A stretch of DNA of 64,000 nucleotides from Eucommia ulmoides (lineage: Eukaryota > Streptophyta > Magnoliopsida > Garryales > Eucommiaceae): assembly GCA_016647705.1 (NCBI GenBank), contig CM028330.1, forward strand, positions 34,051,534 through 34,115,533, read 5' to 3'. Every line of letters starts with the position of its first letter. Positions within the stretch are counted from its first letter, which is position 1. The notes beneath the pieces were generated by a model. That model was not told the DNA's origin. It saw nothing but the letters and a program-made list of their open reading frames with translations, and did not search any database. The translations under genes were made by a program, and so were the position numbers. Shown piece after piece: positions 56,336-64,000 of the stretch.

Positions 56336-56690
56336 AGGAGCTCATCATGGGACTAGGTGAACACATCAACGTTCTTTCGTAGTAGCTTTTTATGAGCTCA
56401 ACCTGTTGTTCTAGGGTGAGCTTGGCCCATAATCTAATAGTTTTTTCTTTAAGAATTAGGTGAATTGAAACTTCAACCAAGTCTTTATGTGGGCAGGGGC
56501 CCGACTCCTCATCCCTGGGGTCGTTAATCAACACCAAGACTTCTTCAGCATCTAGGGTCATGAGCTTAGGAGTTGCTAGCTTAAACCCTTGGAGCCTAGG
56601 CCCCACCCTTGTTTGTTATTTCTTTTTTTCCAATGCCCTCTGGAACAAGCTCGTGACCCTCCTGGTCATTTTTGACCTCTCCAATCCCCT
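56336..56690 (-). pseudogene. Protease-RT linker relic
   Basis: A 90-codon frame (56334-56606) with 'DAEEVLVLINDPRDEES' and 'RLWAKLTLEQQVELI', matching the acidic linker between protease and RT of Tat-type polyproteins, where a 'LSPE..ELI..LR' motif precedes RT. Confidence 0.7.
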
Positions 56691-57000
56691 AAATGGAGGG
56701 GAATTTCATGACTTGGTGGTACGGAAAGAAAACGACCTTGTAGGCTGAGACGGTTGGTCACCCCATAATAGCATTATAGGGTGACAGCTTGTCCACAATT
56801 AAGAACTTGGTCCATACCATCGAGGACCTTGGACTTATCCCAATTGTGATGGGCAGAGAGACCCATCTGAGGGAGTTGACCATCTCTCCCCCAAAACCAA
56901 CTAGGGAGACTTAGTGGGTTGCTAAGCGCTAACCTTTGTCTTCAGTTTCTAAAAGGCCCATTTAAAGATGATGTTAGCTGAACTTCCTCCGTCGACCAAG
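56691..57000 (-). pseudogene. Retropepsin relic of the Tat-type element
   Basis: On the minus strand 'VDGGSSANIIFKWA' (about 56994-56953) is the active-site strand in the D-G-G-S-S form usual in this lineage, and 'KLSPYNAIMG' (about 56790-56760) is the conserved block near the C-terminus, followed by 'YHQVMKFPS'. Frameshifts and stops lie between. Confidence 0.75.
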
Positions 57001-57159
57001 ATGTGCCCCATCCTGAAATAACTTACTAGGGCAATGATAACTAAGGCATCATCGTGGGGTATATGTACTTCCTGGAGGTCGACCTCGCTGAAAGAGATAA
57101 TATTGTGTGAGGCAGCGTCAACCGTGCTTACCTCGTATATGTCCTCGTCAACTTTCCCT

Positions 57160-58577
57160 TTAGCTCTTCACTCATGCCACTTCTTGGAAGACGACATTGA
57201 CCTCTCCATCGACGTGTTGTTGATCGTCCCTGGTCTCAGCCCTCCGAAGTTGTGGATGGGTGCAATTTTCCCGTTTCCTCTAGGCCCGAGGCTTTACCAG
57301 TGGTTCTTTCTTGGTGGGATGCTCCTGATTTTCTCTCCGGGATATCCTCTTTGGATGAGAGCTTCAATTTCCTGCCGAAGCTGGAACTAATTTTTAATAG
57401 AGTGCCCCAGTCCCTTTGGAATTTACAGTACTTGGTCATTGCCCTTCTGGTCGGATTTTCTCTTAGGGGTGATGGAGGATGAAAGAAGTCACGCCATGAG
57501 TTCTTCGTAAAGAAAGAGGCCACTAAGGCCGTAAGCAAGGTGAACCCTTTCTGGCGATGCCCTAAGGGAGGAAGTGGTCTCTTATCCTCGGGCAAGGGTC
57601 CTAATCTCCCTTCCACCTATTATATTCTTGAACCTTGAGTTTGATTTAGACCTTTATTCCTTGGTTCCCTTGGCTTGTTCACTCCTTCCTTTTCCCTCTT
57701 GGTTGCAGCACGGAGGTCAGCAGCATAGAACCTAGTCCCACGATTCAGAGCTTGATCGAGAGTAGGAGCATGATTGGAGAAGATGTCATAAGACAACCTC
57801 TGATGCTGGAGCACGTCAACAAAAGTGTTTAGTGCTACACTTTCAGGGAGGTCATCTCATGCTTTTGCTTCTCGATTAAAGCGTTCAACGTAATTTCCCA
57901 AAGATTCACTAGGCTCTTGTTGAAGAACAAGGACATAAGCCATAGTCTTCAGCCTCCACCAGGAGCAGCTAAATCGAGTTAGGAACAACTGTTCGTGCTC
58001 CTTGAAGATGGAGATGGATACTGGCCTCAAACCTTAGAACTAGAATCTTGCTGCACCTATGAGGGTTATGGGCAAGACATTATACTGCAGTGCTATAAAG
58101 GCCACCTGCATGTCCATATGTGACTTGAACAGGGATAGGTGATTAACGAGATCTAACGTCCTATCACATGGACTCATTTGGGGGTTAGTAAAGCGTCTGG
58201 GCGTTACTTTTTCCAAAACTTCATCTACAAAAGATAACCTCACCTCCATAATAACACCCGATCTGACCCAGCTTCCTTGTACCTCTTCGAGACAGGCTTC
58301 TATTCTAGCTAGGCGGTGCTCCATAACCTTTCCTACTTGGGGGGCCCCCGTACATGACTGCGTGTAACTCAGGCCGCAGTGTGATGGGAAAGAGGCAAGT
58401 AGGAAATGACTTCACATTCACGCTGGCCGATGAAGAGCTTGACCGTTGGGGAACACTAACAGGTCCCTTGTCACAAATTTGAGTGGTGAAAGAGGTGGAG
58501 ATCTCGGCATTGCCGGGGGGCCCACTCTCGTTCAGCAAACTCAAGGTTGCATGGCGGAAGGCGGCCCTCAGGCACAT
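57160..58577 (-). pseudogene. gag relic of the Tat-type element
   Basis: Minus-strand pieces in order: a Ser/Pro-rich start (58305-58577); 'RRFTNPQMSPCDRTLDLVNHL' with 'FKSHMDM' (58040-58324), the start of the Gag core; 'SYDIFSNHAPTLDQAL' (57620-57814), in the segment after the core; and 'TKYCKFQRDWGT' (57236-57616), from the C-terminal region where gypsy Gags of this lineage carry a CxxH-like motif. The pieces are in different frames. Confidence 0.82.
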
Positions 58578-58804
58578 GCCTATTAGAAGTTGTCATGAGA
58601 ACATCATGGTTTTGAGGTGTGATAGGTGTAAAATGCCTATCTAATTCTAAACCGAATTTGCCAGTTTTCGAGTACTTTATTTAAGTTTGAATATCGTTTT
58701 AGCTGTTTTTATTAGTCAGGAGCAGGGAAGTAAACAATCGGCAAACCGAGTGAAATGGTGAAAAAAGGGTAGCCAAAAAGATGAAAAGAGGAGGTTTCAA
58801 ATAA

Positions 58805-59135
58805 CAGAGAAATTTCGCCTAGGCGAAGTTTCCACCGCCTAGGCGGAAATTCAGCAGAAAGATGCAAAAACTGAAGATTTAAAATCCGCCTAGGTGTAGT
58901 TTCCACCGCCTAGGCGGAAATCTATCAGAATGCTAGATTGACTGAACTGCTGGATTGAGCTGCACTGCTGTAAATCCGCCCAGGTGAAGTAGCTACCGCC
59001 TAGGCAGAATTCCGTCAGAAAGAAAAGGATCCAAGAAGTTAGTCTTCTTCCTAAGCGAAGATTCTACCACTTAGGCGAAATTCTAACCGACTTAAGCACC
59101 GCCTAAGCGGAGTTTCCACCGCTTAGGCGGAAATC
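58805..59135 (+). promoter_or_regulatory. CGCCTAGGCG palindrome cluster in the LTR
   Basis: About ten copies or variants, mostly in pairs ('cgcctaggcgaagtttccac' then 'cgcctaggcggaaat'), end 45 bp upstream of the TATA box. Confidence 0.6.
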
Positions 59136-59180
59136 TCAGAACAGGTCAAAATATCTGTTTAGATATTTTTGAACCCCTAA

Positions 59181-59192
59181 GCCTATAAATAC
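59181..59192 (+). promoter_or_regulatory. LTR TATA box
   Basis: GCCTATAAATAC in the same sequence context as the other Athila-like LTRs. Confidence 0.75.
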
Positions 59193-60168
59193 CCCTTGGC
59201 CACGTCTGAAACTTGTGGTTGAAGAACCCTAACCCTAGTAAAGAGCTCTTAAGCTATATTTTGAAGATCAAGAAGGAGGTTCATCATTCGGATGAAGAAG
59301 GATAACTTGCGGATCGATCATTAGTGACAGTGAACCGTTTCACTTCCAGATTTGATCGTTTCTCTCTTATTTTATTCTTTGTAATCACTTTTTCATATCT
59401 AAGAATGTTGAATCCCTCTTATTTTGCATGGTATATGGCTATGATCTTGTAGTAGTAGTTAAATGTTACTTAGGAGTAGTCGAAATCATGTAACCGTTTA
59501 ATTGAGTAAATTTATGTTACTTTAACGTGTTGTTTGTCTAATTCTGATTGTGTTTATCGTTATTCTTGCTATTATGCTTGTATTGATAAACCGAGAATAC
59601 GGGGTTTGACACTTGGGAGAGGTAACTCCGGATTCAGACTAGGGTAAATACAACTTGACGTTCTAGCGACCCGGGAGGGCGTTAGAACGTATGCAACCCA
59701 TGACGTTGGCTCAAAACTCACGCGACCTAGGGTCGTTAAGGCGTTGAAGGGGACTTCTTCGTTGACACGCAGTCGTGTAATCCCTCGTTTTACACTCGGA
59801 AGAGGTAGCGGAGGAGTTATTGATACAGAGGTTGTCGGATTAGATGAAAACCGTTATAGCTAACTAAATGAAATCGATTATGCATTATATGAAAGAGATT
59901 TATACCTAAGTAATTAGTGTAATTAAAACTAACTTTATAGTTGTCATTTATCTTAGTATAGTAATTAGAAAACAAACGAGTTATGATTAGTCGAGATAAT
60001 ACGAAACTATGTAAATCACAATACTCAACCGAATTACACGAATTTCCAAGTGGAACGATATCCGATCCTAAAAGATCCATTATATTAAAACCAGACCTCG
60101 TATACTTGCGAGTAGTCCAACTATCGCGAGGAGGAAACATGTGTGAATCTGAGCGCGTAGCAAGTTTT

Positions 60169-60186
60169 TGGCGCCGTTGCCGGGGA
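60169..60186 (+). other. Primer-binding site, tRNA-Asp type
   Basis: TGGCGCCGTTGCCGGGGA, a perfect complement of the plant tRNA-Asp 3' end, seven bases after the LTR end. Confidence 0.95.
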
Positions 60187-60289
60187 AATGTGTTGTGATT
60201 TGGTTGATATTGTGACCAAGTGGTTAAATATTAATCCTGACAATTCTTTTCTTTTATTTTATTTTAAATTATTTGTTTAATTTGTTTTG

Positions 60290-60640
60290 AGAGAAGTGAT
60301 CAAACAGAGCATACAACGAAGAATGAGTTGGAATTCTTGGCTCTTGATCCCGAGATTGAGCATATGTTGAAAAGGATAAGGAGAGAGAGAAGAAACCAAC
60401 TTCAATACAATGAATCACGATCCAACAAAGCATTCTATCCAAAATACCTTGTCTATGAGGGATTTTGGTGAAAAATGCTCAAGCAAATGTCCCGTAAGTA
60501 CTATCGAGCTAGAAGGTGAAGACGGACAAACTTTCCGAGTCAATGGGGAGCGGATCAAGCACTATTTCAAGGATGAAGAGCGAGTTGTAGAGAACATCTC
60601 CCTCGTTGAAGGATAGAGCCAGAATTCATAAATGTCCATG
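60290..60640 (+). pseudogene. Athila gag-start fused to pol-end relic
   Basis: About 60310-60415 translates as '..ELEFLALDPEIEHMLKRIRRE', resembling the N-terminus of Athila Gag. The frame at 60410-60616 then gives 'STIELEGEDGQTFRVNGERI' and 'VENISLVEG', matching the C-terminal tail of Athila integrase. Everything between (protease, RT, RNase H, integrase core) is absent, so one deletion or recombination fused the two ends. 'ARDVKPSN' near 60640 continues the pol end. Confidence 0.65.
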
Positions 60641-60899
60641 CTAGGGACGTAAAACCAAGCAACCATCTTTTGATATGACATCGAGGGTAACGAAAATTCC
60701 CAACTTTTGTATAAATACATTTTTGGAGATTGTATTGATCTCGTAATACTAATTTTTTTGTGGTGAATTGATGAGGTTAGATACTTAGGATTGATTTGCA
60801 TGCTAAAACTAATTTGAGGATTGAAGAGGAAATAAGAGGTGTAGAGAAACAATGTGAAAACCTGAAGGAATCCAGCTTAGGTCCACACTGGAACAAATT

Positions 60900-61300
60900 C
60901 TCCAAAGCGGTAAACCCATCGCCTAGGCGAACATTAGACAAAAAGGCTGAGAAAACATTCTGGCGTAATGTCGCCCAAGAGGTAAAACCACTGCTTAGGC
61001 GAAAATTGGATAGAAAAAGTCTGAATTTTACACTGCCGAAACGTCGCCCAGGCGGTAAAACCACCGCCTAGGCGGAAAATTGAAGAAAAGCTGAACCTTT
61101 ACACTGGTGTAAAATTGCCCCGGCGGAAAACCCACCTCCTAAGCGGATTTACAACCAAGTCAAGGTTTCACACTGGTGTAAACTCGCCCCGGCGGAAAAA
61201 CCACCGCCTAAGCGGATTTACACTAGAGAGTTTTTAAAAAGGAAAAGGCTCTAATCCGCCTAAGCGATAAAACCACCGCCTAGGCGAATTTACGCGAACT
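60900..61300 (+). promoter_or_regulatory. Internal CGCCTAGGCG palindrome cluster
   Basis: Copies include 'atcgcctaggcgaac' (about 60920), 'gcttaggcg', 'ccgcctaggcggaaaat' (about 61064) and 'ccgcctaggcgaat' (about 61278), in repeats of ~65-80 bp with 'cactggtgtaaa..cgccc.ggcggaaaa.cca' (about 61100 and 61175). The motif equals that of the element's LTR but stands inside the element, upstream of a leader intron. Confidence 0.55.
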
Positions 61301-61554
61301 CTGTTTTTAAAACGCACAGTCCACTTAGCAAACGGCATTTCCCTCCTAAAAATTTCAAGAAACCTCTCAATCTCACCATCCCAAATTCTTTCCCCCCTTT
61401 AAAGATTCATTCTATAGTGCTAAAAACTTGGATCTTCATCAAGAATCTTCGTCCAAACGAAGAATTTCTCTGCCCATTTTCGAAAAATTAGGGTTCAAAG
61501 GGTGAACAGTGCGAAATCGCCATTCTCCACTATTTTGATCAAAATTTTCAACAA

Positions 61555-61950
61555 GTAAGTGTCAATGATCCTATTTTTCATTTAGTTGTTGAATTATTTG
61601 CTTCATTTGCTCATTTATTTCAACAAAACATTGGATTTGATTTGAACCCTAAACCCCTTTAAACCCTAAATTGCAATTTTCATGTTATTTGGGATTGAGG
61701 AATGATTAATGGTAAACCTTATCATGTTTTTGTGTTGTTATACAATGTGAATCATTTATTGAACGCTACATTGCGACAAAAATATTATTTGGTTATGGTT
61801 GGTGGAATATCTTGTGAAATTTGTATTGATTGGCTTTGGTTTGGTTGGCATATGTTTGAGAAAATAAGGCATTGTGTGTTCGCTGACCAGGGTTTGAATT
61901 GCATATTCTATTTTTATTATTGTGGTTGGTGTTATGATTGTGATTTACAG
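61555..61950 (+). other. Candidate leader intron
   Basis: Donor CAACAAGTAAGTG at about 61555 and acceptor GTGATTTACAG at 61950 bound ~396 nt of T-rich sequence, directly upstream of the ATG at 61956. Inferred from consensus. Confidence 0.5.
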
Positions 61951-61955
61951 GAAAA

Positions 61956-62375
61956 ATGGCAAAGCGGCGTCGGTTTCTAAAACCGATCCCCAAGATTTGG
62001 CATCAATTTATCTGCGCCAATCTGCTCCTTACCTCCCATGTGTCCGATGTTGCCAAGGAGCGAGCATTTATGCTATACGTCATTGATAGAGGGATGCCCG
62101 TCAATGTCGGTCGGCACATCTACTCGTCAATAATTCATACTGCCAAGACAACAAAGGGCGGTGGAAGGGCGGATCAGGTGAAAGAGAGAAGGGTCAAGAA
62201 GAGAAAGAAGCCGGTCCTTCGGAGCTGCCAACGCCTACAACCAGCCGAGCCCAAATCACCCAAATCTCACGAGATGTCTGTAGTCTCCAATCCGATGTGA
62301 ATCAACTTCAAGCTAATTTGGCTCGGATGGAGAACTACATGGAGTCCTACATCCGGCAACAAGATCAAAACCAAT
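61956..62375 (+). pseudogene. Fragment of putative plant transposon protein domain
   Basis: The frame opens at the ATG at 61956, six bases after the acceptor-like site, with basic 'MAKRRRFLK'. It continues 'WHQFICANLLLTSHVSDVAK' and 'ERAFMLYVIDRGMPVNVGRH', which matches the C-terminal half of the putative plant transposon protein domain, then becomes Lys/Arg-rich ('KERRVKKRKK'). It ends at 62300; the next frame holds a heptad-like 'SDVNQLQANLARMENYMES' (about 62290-62345). The N-terminal half of the domain is missing. Function unknown; the basic stretch could be a nuclear signal. Confidence 0.55.
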
Positions 62376-62477
62376 GAGTTATATTTGAGCATCTTGGTAT
62401 TGATATAGCGCGTTATACGCCCGTGCTACTTTCCGAGCCGGATGAGCCACCACCGCCATCTCCTCCACAATGAACGG

Positions 62478-62516
62478 TAGGAGGTTAGACTTCTATGTCT
62501 TCCCTCCTAGGTATGT
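62478..62516 (+). promoter_or_regulatory. Hairpin abutting a splice-donor consensus
   Basis: Stem TAGGAGG (62478-62484) / CCTCCTA (62503-62509) with an 18-nt loop, followed by GGTATGT. Sequence differs from the stems at 8136 and 31146, but the fold and the donor are kept. Confidence 0.55.
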
Positions 62517-64000
62517 GTCGCCCCAGTTTCAATACATATTTTTCAATTCTGCTATTGGGTTCGCTGCTTAGGCAGTGGGGACACTGCCTTGTTTAAGTTT
62601 GGAGGGAGTATGACATGCGATGCATGTAGTTTTTGTTTTTTTTCTTGGGGGGACAAGAAGGATGAAAATTTTTTGATGTAAAGGGGACAAAAATTCTTTT
62701 TGTGTCAAATTTATATATTAATGTTAAAATTTTTGTAAATTTTGAAATTCTTTTTGTTATACATGTGTAATGTTTAGCTATGCATGTGTAAGGATAATTA
62801 GCATAGGTAATATTAGTTTGTAGAATTAGAATAGAATTGTTAATGAATTGAGTTGTACAAGCATGCTGAGTTTTTGAGTTTGTCCGAACCATGTCCCGAT
62901 GATGAAAATCACCCCCTAATTTGTGTTTTAAGGTCGGGGGTAATGCCATTCACGTGTGTTTTGTGTGCTTAGCATGTCGATTAGATAAAAATTATTTTGA
63001 TCCTAAAATCGCACGATTGCATAAACTCGTTGTATAATTAATTGAACGATTGGACATCGATTATTCAGTAATAAGTTCATGACAGAAATGGGGAATCTAG
63101 AACTTGACTGGGGGAGGCTTGAGGTGAAATTATAGGTAAGGTAATTCCGGAGGCATGATATAGGCCCTCGTTTTTATCGCTTGAACCTTTTGAAACTAAC
63201 CTGAAAAGTTATTCCCTCGTTCTCCTATCGAAGCCATAAAATTTTGTCACTTCTGAACTTGTTTCTATACTTTAACCAAGTAAATCTTTCAGAACCATTG
63301 TCGCTAGGAATAAAAGTGAAAATTGAGTAAAAACAAGTAGCATTTGGTTATGCTATCTTGAAGCGGGCAATCGGAATTTCAGTATTTTTGGTTAAGTATA
63401 AGAGTATTCACTTGTCAATCCTGTAGTTGTATCTAAAACACCCCTAAAATTGTATAAAATTGAATAAGTTTGGGGGTGTTATTTCAAAAAAAAAAAAAAA
63501 AAAAAACCTATGTGAATATAGTGTTTAAATTCGATTGTTTTGACAAGTGAATACAAGTTTACTAAATCCTGTTCAGGGTAATATCTTCAAAGATAAGGGA
63601 ATCATGAGAGAGATTTAGCGACAAGCATTTGTACCTCGGGTATCGTTAAAATTATAACGAGTTTCTATTTCTACGATACCCTTGGTCGTTATCCAAAGCC
63701 TAACCAAGCCCTATTGATCTCGGTAAATATCCGAACCTACATTAGTGGATAGTTGAGCCCAGTCAAGCATATGGCTTTCCTAAATGTTTTAACAAGTTTA
63801 AAGTCATGACCTTATTCATCGAATAATCCAATCCGGCATTTGATTTGTTATATATCCGAGTTCTCACACACATACATTTCAATAGGATCTAAAATGATTT
63901 TAACTGATATTGAGTGTTGAAATTCTAGAGCACCACGTGGTGTGTGTTATTCTTTAACCGGATCTGATTACGGGTTGTTGAGGGAAGAAGAGCATGGTTT
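62517..64000 (+). mobile_element. Conserved 3' non-coding region of the Athila-like family (incomplete)
   Basis: Ordered blocks shared with 8168-9624 and 31178-32638: 'gcatgctgagttttt', 'cccgatgatgaaaa', 'ctagaacttgactggggg', 'taagtttgggggtgt' (63467), 'tacccttgg', 'cctacattagtgga', and 'gggttgttgaggg' at the very end. A poly-A run of 20 lies at about 63487. No reading frame is recognised. Confidence 0.68.

Larger units (their letters stand above)
48358..58619 (-). mobile_element. Minus-strand Tat-type Ty3/gypsy element, 5' end not seen
   Basis: Minus-strand gag, protease, RT, RNase H, a second RNase H and integrase follow one another from 58577 to 53270, then a 3' region with an antisense gene and tandem repeats, and a probable 3' LTR. 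Two RNase H domains plus an antisense frame downstream of pol are hallmarks of the Tat lineage. All genes are broken. The 5' part is cut at 58620 by the third Athila-like element. The left flank is GTATT (48353-48357). Confidence 0.85.
58620..60162 (+). mobile_element. 5' LTR of the third Athila-like element
   Basis: 1,543 bp, TGATAGGTGT to GCGCGTAGCA. It contains the CGCCTAGGCG cluster (58805-59135), the TATA box GCCTATAAATAC (59181-59192) and the terminal block 'ccagacctcgtatacttgcgag'. Confidence 0.88.
58620..64000 (+). mobile_element. Third Athila-like non-autonomous element (3' LTR beyond window)
   Basis: 5' LTR 58620-60162, perfect tRNA-Asp PBS, gag-start and pol-end relics, an internal CGCCTAGGCG cluster, a candidate intron, a transposon-domain frame, and the conserved hairpin and 3' non-coding region. 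It is inserted in the Tat-type gag (left flank AGGTG). By comparison with the other copies, the window ends about 150 bp before the 3' LTR. Confidence 0.88.

Noticed and set aside
57034..57390. 118-codon plus-strand frame
   Set aside because: It is opposite to the minus-strand Tat gag relic, which has recognisable motifs, so it is a shadow frame.
62593..62949. 118-codon minus-strand frame
   Set aside because: It lies in the conserved non-coding 3' region of the Athila-like element, lacks a known domain, and is not kept in the other two copies.
1..64000. tRNA, rRNA or other structured RNA genes
   Set aside because: The only tRNA-like matches are 12-18-nt primer-binding sites; no cloverleaf or rRNA core sequence was seen by eye. 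A tRNAscan or Infernal run would be decisive.

Overview
The window looks like AT-rich nuclear DNA of a flowering plant, and almost all of it is nested, decayed LTR retrotransposons. The plant call rests on primer-binding sites matching initiator tRNA-Met and tRNA-Asp, on Ty3/gypsy lineages of plants (a chromovirus-like element, Athila-like non-autonomous elements, a Tat-type element with a second RNase H), on SIRE-like 2-kb LTRs, and on fragments of plant-only 'transposon protein' domains. I found no host gene, rRNA, tRNA, CRISPR array or bacterial-type feature that I can support. Every coding region is interrupted by stops, frameshifts or deletions and is reported as a pseudogene.

Layout. 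1-4175: 3' end of a gypsy element, with a duplicated ~692-bp unit, a ~22-bp minisatellite, a polypurine tract and the start of an LTR (2915). 4176-12753: a gypsy element with 450-bp LTRs, an initiator-Met PBS and a perfect CACAG target duplication; its gag is split by an Athila-like non-autonomous element (5641-10935) with 1.3-kb LTRs, a tRNA-Asp PBS and a perfect TTTAG duplication. 12759-15440: AT-rich spacer, perhaps holding a minus-strand LTR. 15440-48357: a cluster of SIRE-like elements with ~2.0-2.1-kb LTRs in both orientations. It contains a minus-strand two-LTR element (21624-28447), a plus-strand internal region with a ~320-bp tandem array that is broken by a second Athila-like element (30288-34363), a plus-strand element 35194-47547, a 1,972-bp unclassified insertion with a 9-bp duplication (37065-39036), and a solo LTR with a CTCAA duplication (45102-47431). 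48358-58619: a minus-strand Tat-type gypsy element (gag, protease, RT, RNase H, second RNase H, integrase) with a 121-bp tandem repeat and an antisense gene that has its own TATA box and introns. 58620-64000: a third Athila-like element, running off the window end before its 3' LTR.

How the parts fit together. The SIRE-like and Athila-like families show no reverse transcriptase and, apart from a C-terminal pol tail, no integrase in any copy here, so they were probably mobilised in trans. The most interesting pattern is regulatory. Each family carries a cluster of short palindromes in its LTR upstream of the TATA box, with a family-specific core: GTCGAC in the SIRE-like LTRs, CCTAGG in two Athila-like elements, CTGCAG in the other. 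In one representative of each of the first two families the same palindrome recurs inside the element, in front of a leader exon, a GT-AG intron and a reading frame with a putative plant transposon protein domain. This suggests a second, internally promoted transcription unit tuned to the same host factor as the LTR. Three Athila-like copies also conserve a hairpin directly abutting a splice-donor consensus and ~1.4 kb of 3' non-coding sequence.
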